A DNA stretch of 64,000 nt, taken from positions 3,163 through 67,162 of the forward strand of contig CAZLMG010000022.1 of assembly GCA_964560765.1 (NCBI GenBank), written 5' to 3'. A program made the position numbers and the translations under genes. The notes beneath the pieces were generated by a model that was given only the letters and a program-made list of their open reading frames with translations, ran no database searches and had not been told where the DNA came from. The stretch comes from CAZLMG01 sp964560765. Its GTDB lineage: Bacteria; Bdellovibrionota_B; Oligoflexia; Oligoflexales; CAZLMG01. Every line of letters starts with the position of its first letter. Within the stretch, counting starts at the first letter, position 1. Of the stretch, positions 26,395-34,615 are shown one piece after another.

Positions 26395-27525
26395 ATGCGG
26401 ATTGCTATTGATGCGCGGATGATCAAGGCCGACAGCATGCACGGAATTGCCCGTTATGTTTACCACCTGCTGCAAGGTTTGCGGACCATCGGCGAGCAGC
26501 ATCATTTCCTAATATTGATCAACCGCGGCAGCCCGCTGGAGGCGGAGTTGTGGCCTAGCCACATGCAGCTGATCCCGGTGAATGCAAATTGGATCAGTTT
26601 TCGGGAGCAATGGGAGTTACCGCGACTCTTGCGTGAAGTGCGAGCGGATTTGCTACACGCACCATCCTTTGTAGCGCCGCTATTGACCCCTTGTCGTCTA
26701 GTCATGACGATTCATGACTTGAACCACTTGGTTTTGCCGCAATTTTATACGCCCTTTCACCAGTTTTATTACCAGTTCTTTGTGCGCAGTTGCATTCGAC
26801 GTTCGGAGTTCATTTTGACGGTGAGTCAGTTCAGTAAGAACGAAATCGTCAAGAACCTCAATTTGCCATCAGAGAAAGTTTTTGTGACCTATAATGGAGT
26901 GGCGCCACACTATCAGCCGGTCGTTGATCCGGAGACTTTGGAATATGTGCGGGAAATTTATGAGCTCCCGGAGCGGTTCATTTTTTGTGTGTCGAACAAT
27001 AAGCCACACAAGAACGTGCAGCAACTGGTGCGCGCTTTCTGTTACTCATCCTTGGAAATGCCGTTGGTGTTGGCCTGTCCGGTAGACCGAAGCATCATTC
27101 GTATCGCCGAAAACTACGGCAAGAAACATCTGATATACTTCACTCGGTTCATCTCCGAGGAGCATCTGCCGGCGATTTACTCGATGACGCACCTCTTTGT
27201 GTATCCTTCGACGTACGAGGGGTTCGGATTGCCGCCGCTTGAAGCACTGTCTTGCGGCGCCCCCGTGGTTGTCGCTCGTTCTTCGAGTTTGCCAGAGGTC
27301 GTCGGAGAAAACGCGATTTTCACGAATCCATACGACTATAAAGCGATCGCCCGCGCTCTGGAAACGGGGGTTAGTGATCAGGCGCTGCGGTCAAAACTGC
27401 AGAAGCACAGTATTGCGCACGCTCAAAAGTTTTCATGGGAAGTCATGACGCGACAAACACTGGGCATCTACGAAAAGTGTCAGTCCGATCGAGCCGGCCG
27501 CTTGGTCGAAGCAGGAGCTCTATGA
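26395..27525 (+). CDS. Glycosyltransferase family 4 protein
   Basis: The 376-residue product is a GT-B fold retaining glycosyltransferase of family 4. It opens with MRIAIDARMI and GIARYVYHLLQGL, has the mid-protein VIHD-like phrase MTIHDLNHLVLP, and the C-terminal EX7E motif in STYEGFGLPPLEALSCGAP. Donor and acceptor cannot be told from sequence. GAGGGGG precedes the ATG. Its stop overlaps the start of a second GT4 gene as ATGA, so the two probably act in one surface glycan or lipid-linked saccharide pathway. Confidence 0.9.
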   Translation: MRIAIDARMIKADSMHGIARYVYHLLQGLRTIGEQHHFLILINRGSPLEAELWPSHMQLIPVNANWISFREQWELPRLLREVRADLLHAPSFVAPLLTPCRLVMTIHDLNHLVLPQFYTPFHQFYYQFFVRSCIRRSEFILTVSQFSKNEIVKNLNLPSEKVFVTYNGVAPHYQPVVDPETLEYVREIYELPERFIFCVSNNKPHKNVQQLVRAFCYSSLEMPLVLACPVDRSIIRIAENYGKKHLIYFTRFISEEHLPAIYSMTHLFVYPSTYEGFGLPPLEALSCGAPVVVARSSSLPEVVGENAIFTNPYDYKAIARALETGVSDQALRSKLQKHSIAHAQKFSWEVMTRQTLGIYEKCQSDRAGRLVEAGAL

Positions 27526-28730
27526 GGATCGGAATCAATGGTCGATTTCTCGTCGCAAAGCGCACAGGCGTGCAGCGAGCCGCCTACAACTTATTGCGAA
27601 CGCTAGTCGAAATCGATCGTGAAAACGAATATTTCATTTTTACGGGCGACTCGGAAGTTGGAAGTCCAGATTGGGACTACCCCAATGTGCGTGTCATCCC
27701 ATCCAGTATTCGCGGCGGTGAGAACTTCCGCAATTACCTCTGGGAGCAGCTCTCACTGCCTCGCTTGGCGAAAAAGCATGCTGTGGATTTGTTGCACTCG
27801 CCGGCGAACATGGCGCCCCTGTTTTATCGAGGCAAGTCCGTCGTACATATTCACGATCTATGCTTCGTCGTGAATCCCCAGTGGTATAGTTTCTCGTTTC
27901 ATACATTCTACAATTTCGTGATTCCCCGTTTGGCGCGCCGTGCCACAAAGGTGATTACCAACAGCAACAACTCCAAAAACGATTTGCTGCAGTTTTGTAG
28001 CATCGGTGCGGAGCGAGTGAGCCTGATCTATTGGGCTGTGGATGATATTTTTTCCCAGCGCAATGCCACACCGGTTAAAGAACTTCCTGCCCGGGCTTGG
28101 ATGAGCGACGAATATATCCTCTATGTGGGATCGCTGGAGCCGCGCAAAAACATCAAGACGTTGGTAGAAGCGTTTGAGTTGGTTCGGCAACGTCAGCCCG
28201 AAAGGCGCACGAAGCTAATTCTGATTGGCGGCGAAAGCCCCCTGTTTCGGCAGGTGCGACTCAACGTCAAGCAATTCCGGGATGATGTGATCTTCAAGGG
28301 GTTTGTGACCGATGAGTTGCTGCGTGAATACTATCAACGAGCCGCGCTCGTGGTCTACCCAAGTTTATACGAAGGGTTTGGTTTACCTCCCCTAGAGGCG
28401 ATGGCTAGTGGTACGCCCGTGGTCACGTCAAACACGAGTTCCATACCCGAGGTTGTGGGTGATGCGGCCATTATGGTCAATCCTCTGGATACTGAGCAGC
28501 TGGCCGCCGCCATTGAGAGAGTGCTGGTGGATAAGCCGCTGCAAGCGACATTGCGCGCACGCGGCCTTAAGCAAGTCGAGAAATTTAATTGGTATCGAGT
28601 GGCGCGTGCCACGCTTGCCGTTTACTATGATGTTTTTCGCGCAGATGCCACGGGTCGTTCCGTGGAAGTGATCCCGATGGAATCTTGGCGAAAGTTGCGG
28701 CAGGTTGAGCGCGAACACGTCCTCGTATGA
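27522..28730 (+). CDS. Glycosyltransferase family 4 protein (second copy)
   Basis: The 402-residue product is a second GT4 enzyme with the same start style (MRIGINGRFLVAKRTGVQRA) and the same EX7E region (SLYEGFGLPPLEAMASGTP). It resembles its neighbour and may be a diverged duplicate with a different acceptor. VHIHDLCFVVNP and LYVGSLEPRKNIKTLV are further family phrases. The ATG overlaps the preceding stop. asnS follows 46 bases later. No polymerase, flippase or nucleotide-sugar gene is close by, so the product remains unknown. Confidence 0.9.
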   Translation: MRIGINGRFLVAKRTGVQRAAYNLLRTLVEIDRENEYFIFTGDSEVGSPDWDYPNVRVIPSSIRGGENFRNYLWEQLSLPRLAKKHAVDLLHSPANMAPLFYRGKSVVHIHDLCFVVNPQWYSFSFHTFYNFVIPRLARRATKVITNSNNSKNDLLQFCSIGAERVSLIYWAVDDIFSQRNATPVKELPARAWMSDEYILYVGSLEPRKNIKTLVEAFELVRQRQPERRTKLILIGGESPLFRQVRLNVKQFRDDVIFKGFVTDELLREYYQRAALVVYPSLYEGFGLPPLEAMASGTPVVTSNTSSIPEVVGDAAIMVNPLDTEQLAAAIERVLVDKPLQATLRARGLKQVEKFNWYRVARATLAVYYDVFRADATGRSVEVIPMESWRKLRQVEREHVLV

Positions 28731-28776
28731 GCTATGACAGGTTTTCGCCCAGCAGGGCTTTAAGGAGAGAAAATTC

Positions 28777-30165
28777 GTGGTGCGTCAGAGAATAAAGCAG
28801 GTGGTGGCGGATGGGCATGCGGGGCAGAAGGTCTATGTTTGTGGCTGGGTAAAGTCGAAGCGCGATTCCAAGGCCTTTGCTTTCTTGGTGATCAATGATG
28901 GCTCGACGCAAGCGGATTTGCAGGCCGTTGTCGATGCGGGGACTCCAGCTTTCGAAAAATTGAAGGCATGCAATACGGGCGCCGCAGTCGGGATCCACGG
29001 TGAACTGCGCGACTCGCCTGGAAAGGGCCAGCGCTGGGAGATTTTGGTCCAAGATCTCACGGTATTTGGTGAAGCCGATCCTGCAACATATCCCCTGCAG
29101 AAAAAGGGCCACACGCTCGAGTTCTTGCGCGAGATAGGTCATTTGCGAGGGAGAACAAACACCTTCGGTGCGGTGTTTCGGGTGCGCAACGCCTTGGCCA
29201 GTTTAGTTCACGAATTTTTTCAAACTCGTGGCTTTATCTGGGCCCATACTCCCATTATAACGGCAAATGACTGTGAAGGTGCGGGTGAGCTCTTTGCAGT
29301 TTCCACTCTGAATCCGGATAAGTTACCGCGACTGCCAAACGGTGCGGTGGATTATTCCCAGGACTTCTTTGGCAAGCGAGCGCATTTGACGGTGAGTGGT
29401 CAGCTCGAAGGCGAGATCATGGCGATGTCATTCACCGACATCTATACTTTCGGACCAACCTTTCGCGCTGAGAACTCCAATACTACCCGCCATCTTTCTG
29501 AATTTTGGATGATCGAGCCAGAAATGGCCTTTGCCGATCTGGCGCACGACGCACAGTTGGCCGAAGACTTTTTGCGATTTCTGTTAGGCCGCATCGTCGA
29601 GGACTGTCCGAACGAATTGGCCTTCCTAGAGCAGTTCTATAAGAACACCTCTGTGCAGACGCTTAAAGCTCTGTCCGAGCAGAAGTTCGCGCGGATGACT
29701 TATTCCCAAGCTATTACCGAACTCGAGAAAGCGACCGTCGATTTTGAATATCCGGTAAAGTGGGGCATCGACATGCAATCTGAGCATGAGCGGTATTTGA
29801 CCGACCAGATCATCAAGGGCCCCCTGATCGTCACGGACTATCCTAAAGATATTAAGGCGTTCTATATGCGCGCGAACGACGATGGGCGCACGGTTGCAGC
29901 CATGGATGTCCTCGTTCCGCGCGTGGGCGAGCTCATCGGCGGCAGTCAGCGCGAGGAGCGCCTCGACTTGTTGGTGGCCCGAATGGAGCAAATGCGCATT
30001 CCTTATCAAGAGTTGGGCTGGTATTTGGACTTGCGGCGATTTGGCTCGGCCCCACATGCAGGCTTTGGTTTGGGCTTTGAGCGGTTGGTTCAATTCGTCA
30101 CAGGAATGGGAAATATTCGCGACGTAGTGCCATTCCCGCGGGCGCCGAAGTCGATTGATTTCTAG
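28777..30165 (+). CDS. asnS: Asparaginyl-tRNA synthetase
   Basis: The 462-residue class II enzyme charges tRNA-Asn with asparagine. The N-terminal OB-fold anticodon domain includes VYVCGWVKSKRDSKAFAFL. The catalytic core has motif 2 FRAENSNTTRHLSEFWMIEPE and motif 3 APHAGFGLGFERLVQFVTG. The GTG start at 28777 has AAGGAGAG seven bases upstream, followed by a second GTG. The length matches the family. Confidence 0.96.
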   Translation: MVRQRIKQVVADGHAGQKVYVCGWVKSKRDSKAFAFLVINDGSTQADLQAVVDAGTPAFEKLKACNTGAAVGIHGELRDSPGKGQRWEILVQDLTVFGEADPATYPLQKKGHTLEFLREIGHLRGRTNTFGAVFRVRNALASLVHEFFQTRGFIWAHTPIITANDCEGAGELFAVSTLNPDKLPRLPNGAVDYSQDFFGKRAHLTVSGQLEGEIMAMSFTDIYTFGPTFRAENSNTTRHLSEFWMIEPEMAFADLAHDAQLAEDFLRFLLGRIVEDCPNELAFLEQFYKNTSVQTLKALSEQKFARMTYSQAITELEKATVDFEYPVKWGIDMQSEHERYLTDQIIKGPLIVTDYPKDIKAFYMRANDDGRTVAAMDVLVPRVGELIGGSQREERLDLLVARMEQMRIPYQELGWYLDLRRFGSAPHAGFGLGFERLVQFVTGMGNIRDVVPFPRAPKSIDF

Positions 30166-30242
30166 TGATTTAAGGTAGTTACATCCTTAAATCTGTGCGG
30201 GCACGTCGGCGCAACGACCGTGCCCCAGGCATCAACAAGATG

Positions 30243-30272
30243 TTGACCTTTTCCTAAGGTGAAGCTTATATT
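30243..30272 (+). promoter_or_regulatory. Promoter for rplM-rpsI
   Basis: TTGACC at 30243-30248 and TATATT at 30267-30272 are 18 bases apart. They lie in the 174-base gap between asnS and rplM and should start transcription at about 30279. Confidence 0.6.
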
Positions 30273-30273
30273 G

Positions 30274-30304
30274 CGCATCTCGTTCAGAATGAGGCGTTTT
30301 TTTT
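30274..30304 (+). terminator. Terminator-like hairpin and T tract in the rplM leader
   Basis: CGC at 30274-30276 and CTCGT at 30279-30283 pair with ATGAG at 30289-30293 and GCG at 30294-30296. There is a two-base bulge, a five-base loop and one G-U pair. Eight T residues follow at 30297-30304. It directly follows the predicted rplM promoter, so it could be a leader attenuator or the end of the asnS transcript. Confidence 0.45.
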
Positions 30305-30339
30305 GCGTACGCAGGCAAGTGAATAGAGGTAAATCTGGT

Positions 30340-30786
30340 ATGAAAACGTATAGCGTAAAACCCACGGATCTTAAGCGCAAGTGGGTGGTCGTCGACGCTA
30401 CTGACAAACCGTTAGGTCGACTGTGCTCCGAAATCGCGCGCGTATTGCGCGGCAAACACAAGACGGCTTTTGTTCCGCATTTGGACTGTGGCGATAGCGT
30501 CATTGTAACCAACGCCGAAAGAGTGAAACTTACTGGTAATAAGTGGCAAGACAAAGTCTACTACAGCCATACAGGTTGGGTAGGCGGCATCAAGGCTATC
30601 AAAGCACAGGATTTGCTTGCCAAGCACCCTGAGCGATTGATCCAGCACGCTGTTAAAGGCATGTTGCCGCACAACGCACTTGGTCGCGAGCAGGCTCGGC
30701 ACTTGCGCGTATACATCGGTCCTAATCACAGTCACGATGCCCAGAAGCCGGAAGCAATGTCTCCGCGCACTGTTGGTAGCAAATAA
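30340..30786 (+). CDS. rplM: 50S ribosomal protein L13
   Basis: The 148-residue product is ribosomal protein L13 of the large subunit. Typical phrases include KWVVVDATDKPLGRLCSEIA, GDSVIVTNAERVKLTGNK and AVKGMLPHNALGR. The ATG at 30340 is preferred because the earlier frame is low in coding character and includes the promoter and hairpin. GAGGT precedes it. rpsI follows at once, the standard pairing of these genes. Confidence 0.97.
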   Translation: MKTYSVKPTDLKRKWVVVDATDKPLGRLCSEIARVLRGKHKTAFVPHLDCGDSVIVTNAERVKLTGNKWQDKVYYSHTGWVGGIKAIKAQDLLAKHPERLIQHAVKGMLPHNALGREQARHLRVYIGPNHSHDAQKPEAMSPRTVGSK

Positions 30787-30797
30787 GGAGTTTGGGA

Positions 30798-31193
30798 ATG
30801 GCCGCTAAGAAGGCTTTGCACGCGATTGGCAAGCGCAAGACATCGATCGCGCGTATCTACATGAAGCCCGGCAAAGGCGAGATCACGGTGAATCGCCGCG
30901 CTTTGGATGACTATTATCTTCGTGAAACTTCGAAAATGATGGTTCGTCAGCCGCTAGAGCTGACGGGGCAAACAGAGGTTTTTGATATATCGGTAAACGT
31001 TGTCGGTGGCGGCTTAGCAGGACAGGCTGGCGCGATTCGCCATGCTATCTCCCGTTGCTTGGCTGAGCAGAGCCAAGAACACCGAGCGATTTTGAAGAAG
31101 GCTGGGTTGATCACTCGTGACGCACGGAAGAAAGAACGTAAAATGTACGGTCTGGCTTCGGCACGTGCGCGCTACCAGTTTTCCAAGCGTTAA
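30798..31193 (+). CDS. rpsI: 30S ribosomal protein S9
   Basis: The 131-residue product is ribosomal protein S9, with HAIGKRKTSIARIYMKPG, VVGGGLAGQAGAIRHAISR and the conserved basic tail ending QFSKR. The final Lys-Arg reaches the P-site tRNA in known ribosomes. AAGGAG precedes the ATG at 30798; a TTG two codons earlier is unlikely. A strong terminator follows. Confidence 0.97.
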   Translation: MAAKKALHAIGKRKTSIARIYMKPGKGEITVNRRALDDYYLRETSKMMVRQPLELTGQTEVFDISVNVVGGGLAGQAGAIRHAISRCLAEQSQEHRAILKKAGLITRDARKKERKMYGLASARARYQFSKR

Positions 31194-31223
31194 TTTTTGC
31201 TTGGTTGCTTTCGCAAGTTCTCT

Positions 31224-31256
31224 TCGCCAGCCGTGTCCGGCTGGCGATTTTTTTTG
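31224..31256 (+). terminator. Intrinsic terminator after rpsI
   Basis: TCGCCAGCCG at 31224-31233 and CGGCTGGCGA at 31238-31247 form a perfect ten-pair stem with a TGTC loop. A run of T residues follows from 31248. It lies about 30 bases past the rpsI stop. Confidence 0.92.
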
Positions 31257-31316
31257 ATGGACAGCGGCAGTGCAGCGACCTTGGCTTGCACCTAGGCTCG
31301 TGAACGGTTTAGCATG

Positions 31317-31346
31317 TTGAAGCAATGAAGCGGTGTAGATTGTAAT
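31317..31346 (+). promoter_or_regulatory. Possible promoter for the 112-residue protein gene
   Basis: TTGAAG at 31317-31322 and TGTAAT at 31341-31346 are spaced by 18 bases, ahead of the ATG at 31373. The match is moderate. Confidence 0.35.
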
Positions 31347-31372
31347 AGCGTGGTGACGACGGAGATAAGCGG

Positions 31373-31711
31373 ATGGCAGAAACGATTGATGAGCTAAGTA
31401 TTGAATACAAGGAAGATGAACGCCTGATTATTAAGCAGCTGGACAAGAATGTCCTGACGCGTGGTAATTGGACGACGATCATGTATTTGTTCGAAGAGAT
31501 GGACAAGAAAACCGGCATCTATGGTCCGCCTCGCGTTTCGATTCGCCGCTACCAAAAGCGGGCGGGAGTTTTTCGTCAGCAGTCAAAATTTAATATCTCA
31601 AGTGCTAAGCAGGGCCGCGAGATCGCGAGTATTTTGATGAATTGGTATCCGGAGGGTGGCGCTGCTGCTGCGACGGAAGATTCCGCCGAGGCCGGCGACG
31701 ATCAGGACTAA
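31373..31711 (+). CDS. Conserved hypothetical protein
   Basis: The 112-residue soluble protein starts MAETIDELSIEYKEDERLII and has a conserved-looking centre with YLFEEMDKKTGIYGPP and RVSIRRYQKRAGVFRQQSKF. The C-terminal tail is acidic and Ala-rich. It has no signal peptide or membrane segment. The basic central motif could bind nucleic acid or protein, but that is only inference. GGAG precedes the ATG. It overlaps the end of the convergent gene by four bases. Confidence 0.75.
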   Translation: MAETIDELSIEYKEDERLIIKQLDKNVLTRGNWTTIMYLFEEMDKKTGIYGPPRVSIRRYQKRAGVFRQQSKFNISSAKQGREIASILMNWYPEGGAAAATEDSAEAGDDQD

Positions 31712-32415
31712 CGGCGCCTACTAGGAAATAGCTTAGAGAGAAAACCCTGTCGCCGACGGGGTGGGGCTTCTTCTCGCTTCGACCGCTGGACGCGCGTCGC
31801 AATGTAGTTCAATTCCTTCCGCATTTTCTGACTCGACTCAGAAGCCCACCAAGTATGGGGGTCGATGCTCACCATTTGCGTGGCAAGCAGGGGCTTGTGG
31901 TCAAATTCACAGAAAAATTCCCCAGCTAGAGGTGTGTCAATGGGCGATAAGCGGGCGCCAGATCCATCGAAGTGGGTAAGGATGCTGTCTGGGGAGCCGA
32001 AAACGCGCACAATATCGGCCTCACTGCCCAATAATAACGCCGAAATAAAGAATTGGATGTGGCGTGCATTGTAGGCGGTGACCGAAGCCAATCCGTAAAA
32101 TCGAATTTCCAAAGTCCGAAACTTCTGGATGCTGGCGCTAGCTTCCGCAAATAGCAGGGGTTTTTCCTGTTCGTCAGCTATGAGTAACCATCTACCAACG
32201 GGTTCGGGACGTAGCCGCCGTGCGTCCGAGGCGTAAACACGGTGACTAAAAATTTGGCCCCGAGATTGCTGCGTGACTTCGGTAACATACTCTATATGTG
32301 GGGAAATCCAGCCTTCTCTATGAATCCAGCGAAAACCAGGCGCGGATAGCGACGTGATGGGAAGGGATGGTATACTTTTCCTCGAGGACTTAGCTCTCAA
32401 CTTAGTGACTTCCAT
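31708..32415 (-). CDS. Hypothetical protein
   Basis: The 235-residue product has no recognisable domain. It is rich in aromatic and basic residues and ends in a strongly basic tail (RSKREEAPPRRRQGFLSKLF). No signal peptide or hydrophobic helix is evident. A possible membrane-binding or nucleic-acid-binding tail is suggested by the charge only. It converges on the preceding conserved gene and is divergent from the bactofilin gene. Confidence 0.65.
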   Translation of the reverse strand: MEVTKLRAKSSRKSIPSLPITSLSAPGFRWIHREGWISPHIEYVTEVTQQSRGQIFSHRVYASDARRLRPEPVGRWLLIADEQEKPLLFAEASASIQKFRTLEIRFYGLASVTAYNARHIQFFISALLLGSEADIVRVFGSPDSILTHFDGSGARLSPIDTPLAGEFFCEFDHKPLLATQMVSIDPHTWWASESSQKMRKELNYIATRVQRSKREEAPPRRRQGFLSKLFPSRRR

Positions 32416-32503
32416 CTCTGCAGCGTTCGGGGTTGCGATGCTCCCTCAGACCTGTTTAGATCATAACACGATAATCAGCCCGGACGGTTCGTAGGAGGAT
32501 GTA

Positions 32504-33031
32504 GTGTTCAATCAATCCAAACCGACAGCAAAAGTCGCAAAGAAGGTAACCGGCGCGCGCGATTCTGCCGTTACTATTTTGACCAGCGGTTGCCATTTTA
32601 ACGGCAAACTCTATTGCCGCGGTTCGAGCCGCATTGGCGGGCGTATTGAGGGGCAAATCATTTCTGAGGGCTTGCTGATCATCGAGGAAGAAGCCGTCAT
32701 TGTCGCCGAGATCCGGGCGGAAGAGGCAGTCATTCAGGGCAAGGTTAAGGGCAAGTTGGAAGCGACGGGTCGCGTTGAGCTGACAGCGACCAGCCAATTT
32801 GAGGGCGACATTGCGAGTCCAATCCTCGTGGTCAATGAGGGGGCGAAATTCAACGGCCGTTCACGCATGACCACGCAGGTCGGAATCGAAGCTCGCAAGG
32901 GGCAGGACGAACACGGCCGCATACCGGAGCTTTCTTTGTCGGGCAAGGGTGACAATGGCCCGGACGCCGGTGATTTTGGCAAACATGCGGAAGTTGCGGT
33001 GCTGAAGGTACCTGAGGTGAGTGCTAACTAG
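32504..33031 (+). CDS. Bactofilin
   Basis: The 175-residue product is a polymer-forming cytoskeletal protein of the bactofilin (DUF583) family, which assembles filaments that guide cell shape or envelope growth. The central right-handed beta-helix is seen from about residue 25 to 105 as repeated strands: FNGKLYCRGSSRIGGRIEG, IIEEEAVIVAEI, EAVIQGKVKGKLEATGRVEL and TSQFEGDIASPILVV. A Pro/Gly-rich C-terminal tail follows. GTG at 32504 has AGGAGG just upstream. A strong terminator ends the transcript. Confidence 0.9.
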   Translation: MFNQSKPTAKVAKKVTGARDSAVTILTSGCHFNGKLYCRGSSRIGGRIEGQIISEGLLIIEEEAVIVAEIRAEEAVIQGKVKGKLEATGRVELTATSQFEGDIASPILVVNEGAKFNGRSRMTTQVGIEARKGQDEHGRIPELSLSGKGDNGPDAGDFGKHAEVAVLKVPEVSAN

Positions 33032-33101
33032 TTCGTCGGCGGATCGCGCTCGGCGCCTTTGGGCATTGACCAGCGAAGACCAAGAAAATCTGATGATGCA
33101 G

Positions 33102-33135
33102 CAAGGGGGATATGATTCCCCCTTTGTTTTTTTTT
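33102..33135 (+). terminator. Intrinsic terminator after bactofilin
   Basis: A stem with GGGGGA at 33105-33110 pairing with TCCCCC at 33117-33122 is followed by TTTG and nine or more T residues. It lies about 70 bases beyond the bactofilin stop. Confidence 0.85.
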
Positions 33136-33197
33136 GGTTATAACGTGGTGCGGCAACTTTCTATTTTTAGAAGCCGATTTACGCGGGGGCGATCGCA

Positions 33198-33563
33198 ATG
33201 AGTATTCGAGTTATGGGCGTGGCCATGCTGGCTGTCGGTTTGCTGACCTCGTGTACGCAGGAGTCTCAGAACCGGATCTCGCGTAGTATTCAGAATTGGA
33301 CCGGTACCAACGGCGTGTTGGATGTGATCAGCGATGGCAAAGTCATGTATCGTTTTATCAAAATTGACAAGCTAAGTACGGCTTCATCGACCGCCGGAAC
33401 TGCCGACTCGAAAGAGTCGCGTCCCTATCGATTTGGCTATGGGGTGTTTGATGCGAACCAGGATTATATCCAAAACCCTGACGAGCAAAAGATCTACTTT
33501 GAGATCAGCGATTACAGTACCAACTACGTATTTTATGAAATGCCTTTTAAGGATAAGCGCTAA
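33198..33563 (+). CDS. Small predicted lipoprotein
   Basis: The 121-residue product has a signal sequence and a clear lipobox LTSC at residues 16-19. The mature part has FIKIDKLSTASS and the aromatic strand-rich end KIYFEISDYSTNYVFYE. No known domain is recognised. GGGGGCG precedes the ATG. Its stop overlaps the start of the next gene (TAATG), so translation is coupled with a hydrolase-like lipoprotein. The pair may work together in the envelope. Confidence 0.75.
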   Translation: MSIRVMGVAMLAVGLLTSCTQESQNRISRSIQNWTGTNGVLDVISDGKVMYRFIKIDKLSTASSTAGTADSKESRPYRFGYGVFDANQDYIQNPDEQKIYFEISDYSTNYVFYEMPFKDKR

Positions 33564-34456
33564 TGCAAGACGTCTATTGCTCACGCCCGATGTTTCCTGC
33601 CTCTAAGTCTTTGCTGGCAATCCTGCTGACGTCTTTGTTGTGCATGGCGTGCGTGACGCAGCCAGACAGCGAAGTGAACACGGACCTCTCAACCGCCGAG
33701 GCCGTTAAGTACCCTATGACCGACGCGTCGACCAAGTCTGCGGTCGTGAAATATATCTTCCAAAAACAGCAAGCCGACGTGGAGTGGGTGGCGTGCGGGG
33801 CCCAAAAGGCAGCAACCGGTACATTTGTCATCGTGAACATGGATGATAAGGCGCTCTCGCCCGAAGGATTTTGCTCCAGTTGGCTGGCTCAGGTATTCCT
33901 GCGCGAGAAGTTTCAGGTCATTGCTGTAAATCGTCCTGGCTACGGCCGGTCCACCGGTGCGGACGACTTTGGCGGTCCGCACTCGGTAGCGGCTATGGAG
34001 CAGGCGGTCGCCGATGCTCAAAAAACTGTTCCGGAAATGCCGCCAATAGCTGGCGTTTGGGGCGCTCAATCTGGCGCCATTGCTGCGGCGTTCTTTGCCA
34101 AGGGCAAGAGCTTTCGGACGCTGGTGCTAGGGAATGGTTTCTACGACCTTGAGGTCGCAGGCAAGACCAAGCGCGTCGCTGTGGCTGAGCGGATTGCTGC
34201 CGTCGCCAGCGCTGAGGGCGATATGGGTATCGAAAGGCGGTCGATTGGCTGGGATGTTGAGGGCCTGCCAAAGAAGATTTTCGTGTACCACGGACAGACC
34301 AATGATGCGTTTGCTGCGGATCAAGCTGAGTCCTTTCGGAACGCACTTGCGACGGCTGAATACAAGGTTAGCTTGCAGTTGCTTGATGGCATCGGATACG
34401 AATTGCCCGAGCCTGCGCATATTCAGCTTCTAGAGACTTTTTTGCGCACATTATAA
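33563..34456 (+). CDS. Predicted alpha/beta-hydrolase lipoprotein
   Basis: The 297-residue product has a signal peptide and lipobox-like CMAC near residue 30. The body has an alpha/beta-hydrolase pattern: VIAVNRPGYGRSTG, a nucleophile elbow GVWGAQSGAIAAAF (Ser within small-x-Ser-x-small) and C-terminal EPAHIQLLETF with a possible catalytic His. The elbow departs from the classic GxSxG, so activity is plausible but not certain. The start at 33563 overlaps the upstream stop; a second ATG at 33590 gives an equally good signal peptide. Confidence 0.7.
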   Translation: MQDVYCSRPMFPASKSLLAILLTSLLCMACVTQPDSEVNTDLSTAEAVKYPMTDASTKSAVVKYIFQKQQADVEWVACGAQKAATGTFVIVNMDDKALSPEGFCSSWLAQVFLREKFQVIAVNRPGYGRSTGADDFGGPHSVAAMEQAVADAQKTVPEMPPIAGVWGAQSGAIAAAFFAKGKSFRTLVLGNGFYDLEVAGKTKRVAVAERIAAVASAEGDMGIERRSIGWDVEGLPKKIFVYHGQTNDAFAADQAESFRNALATAEYKVSLQLLDGIGYELPEPAHIQLLETFLRTL

Positions 34457-34458
34457 GT

Positions 34459-34486
34459 TTGTCAATTCCGCAAAACCTTGCATAAT
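34459..34486 (+). promoter_or_regulatory. Possible promoter for the sucB-lpd-sucA operon
   Basis: TTGTCA at 34459-34464 and CATAAT at 34481-34486 are 16 bases apart, right after the preceding gene. The transcript would carry a ~120-base leader before sucB. Confidence 0.45.
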
Positions 34487-34518
34487 GCCACTCGAATTCT
34501 GTCTCGCGGTGGGCAGCT

Positions 34519-34547
34519 TGCCGGCCAGGCAATAATTGCCGGCTTTT
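34519..34547 (+). terminator. Hairpin with short T tract in the sucB leader
   Basis: GGCAA at 34529-34533 and TTGCC at 34536-34540 form an inner stem, extended by GCC at the left and GGC at the right, with TTTT directly after. It may terminate the hydrolase-lipoprotein transcript or act on the leader made from the 34459 promoter. Stem geometry is weak. Confidence 0.35.
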
Positions 34548-34615
34548 GAGCACCTAACTAGCTAAGCTACCATATTGATACAGTCCATGAGTTGAGTTGC
34601 GGACGAGGTATATCC

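Noticed and set aside
30199..30225. GGGCACG/CGTGCCC hairpin after asnS as a terminator
   Set aside because: The stem has a bulge and no T run follows; the hairpin at 30274 with eight T residues is a better candidate.
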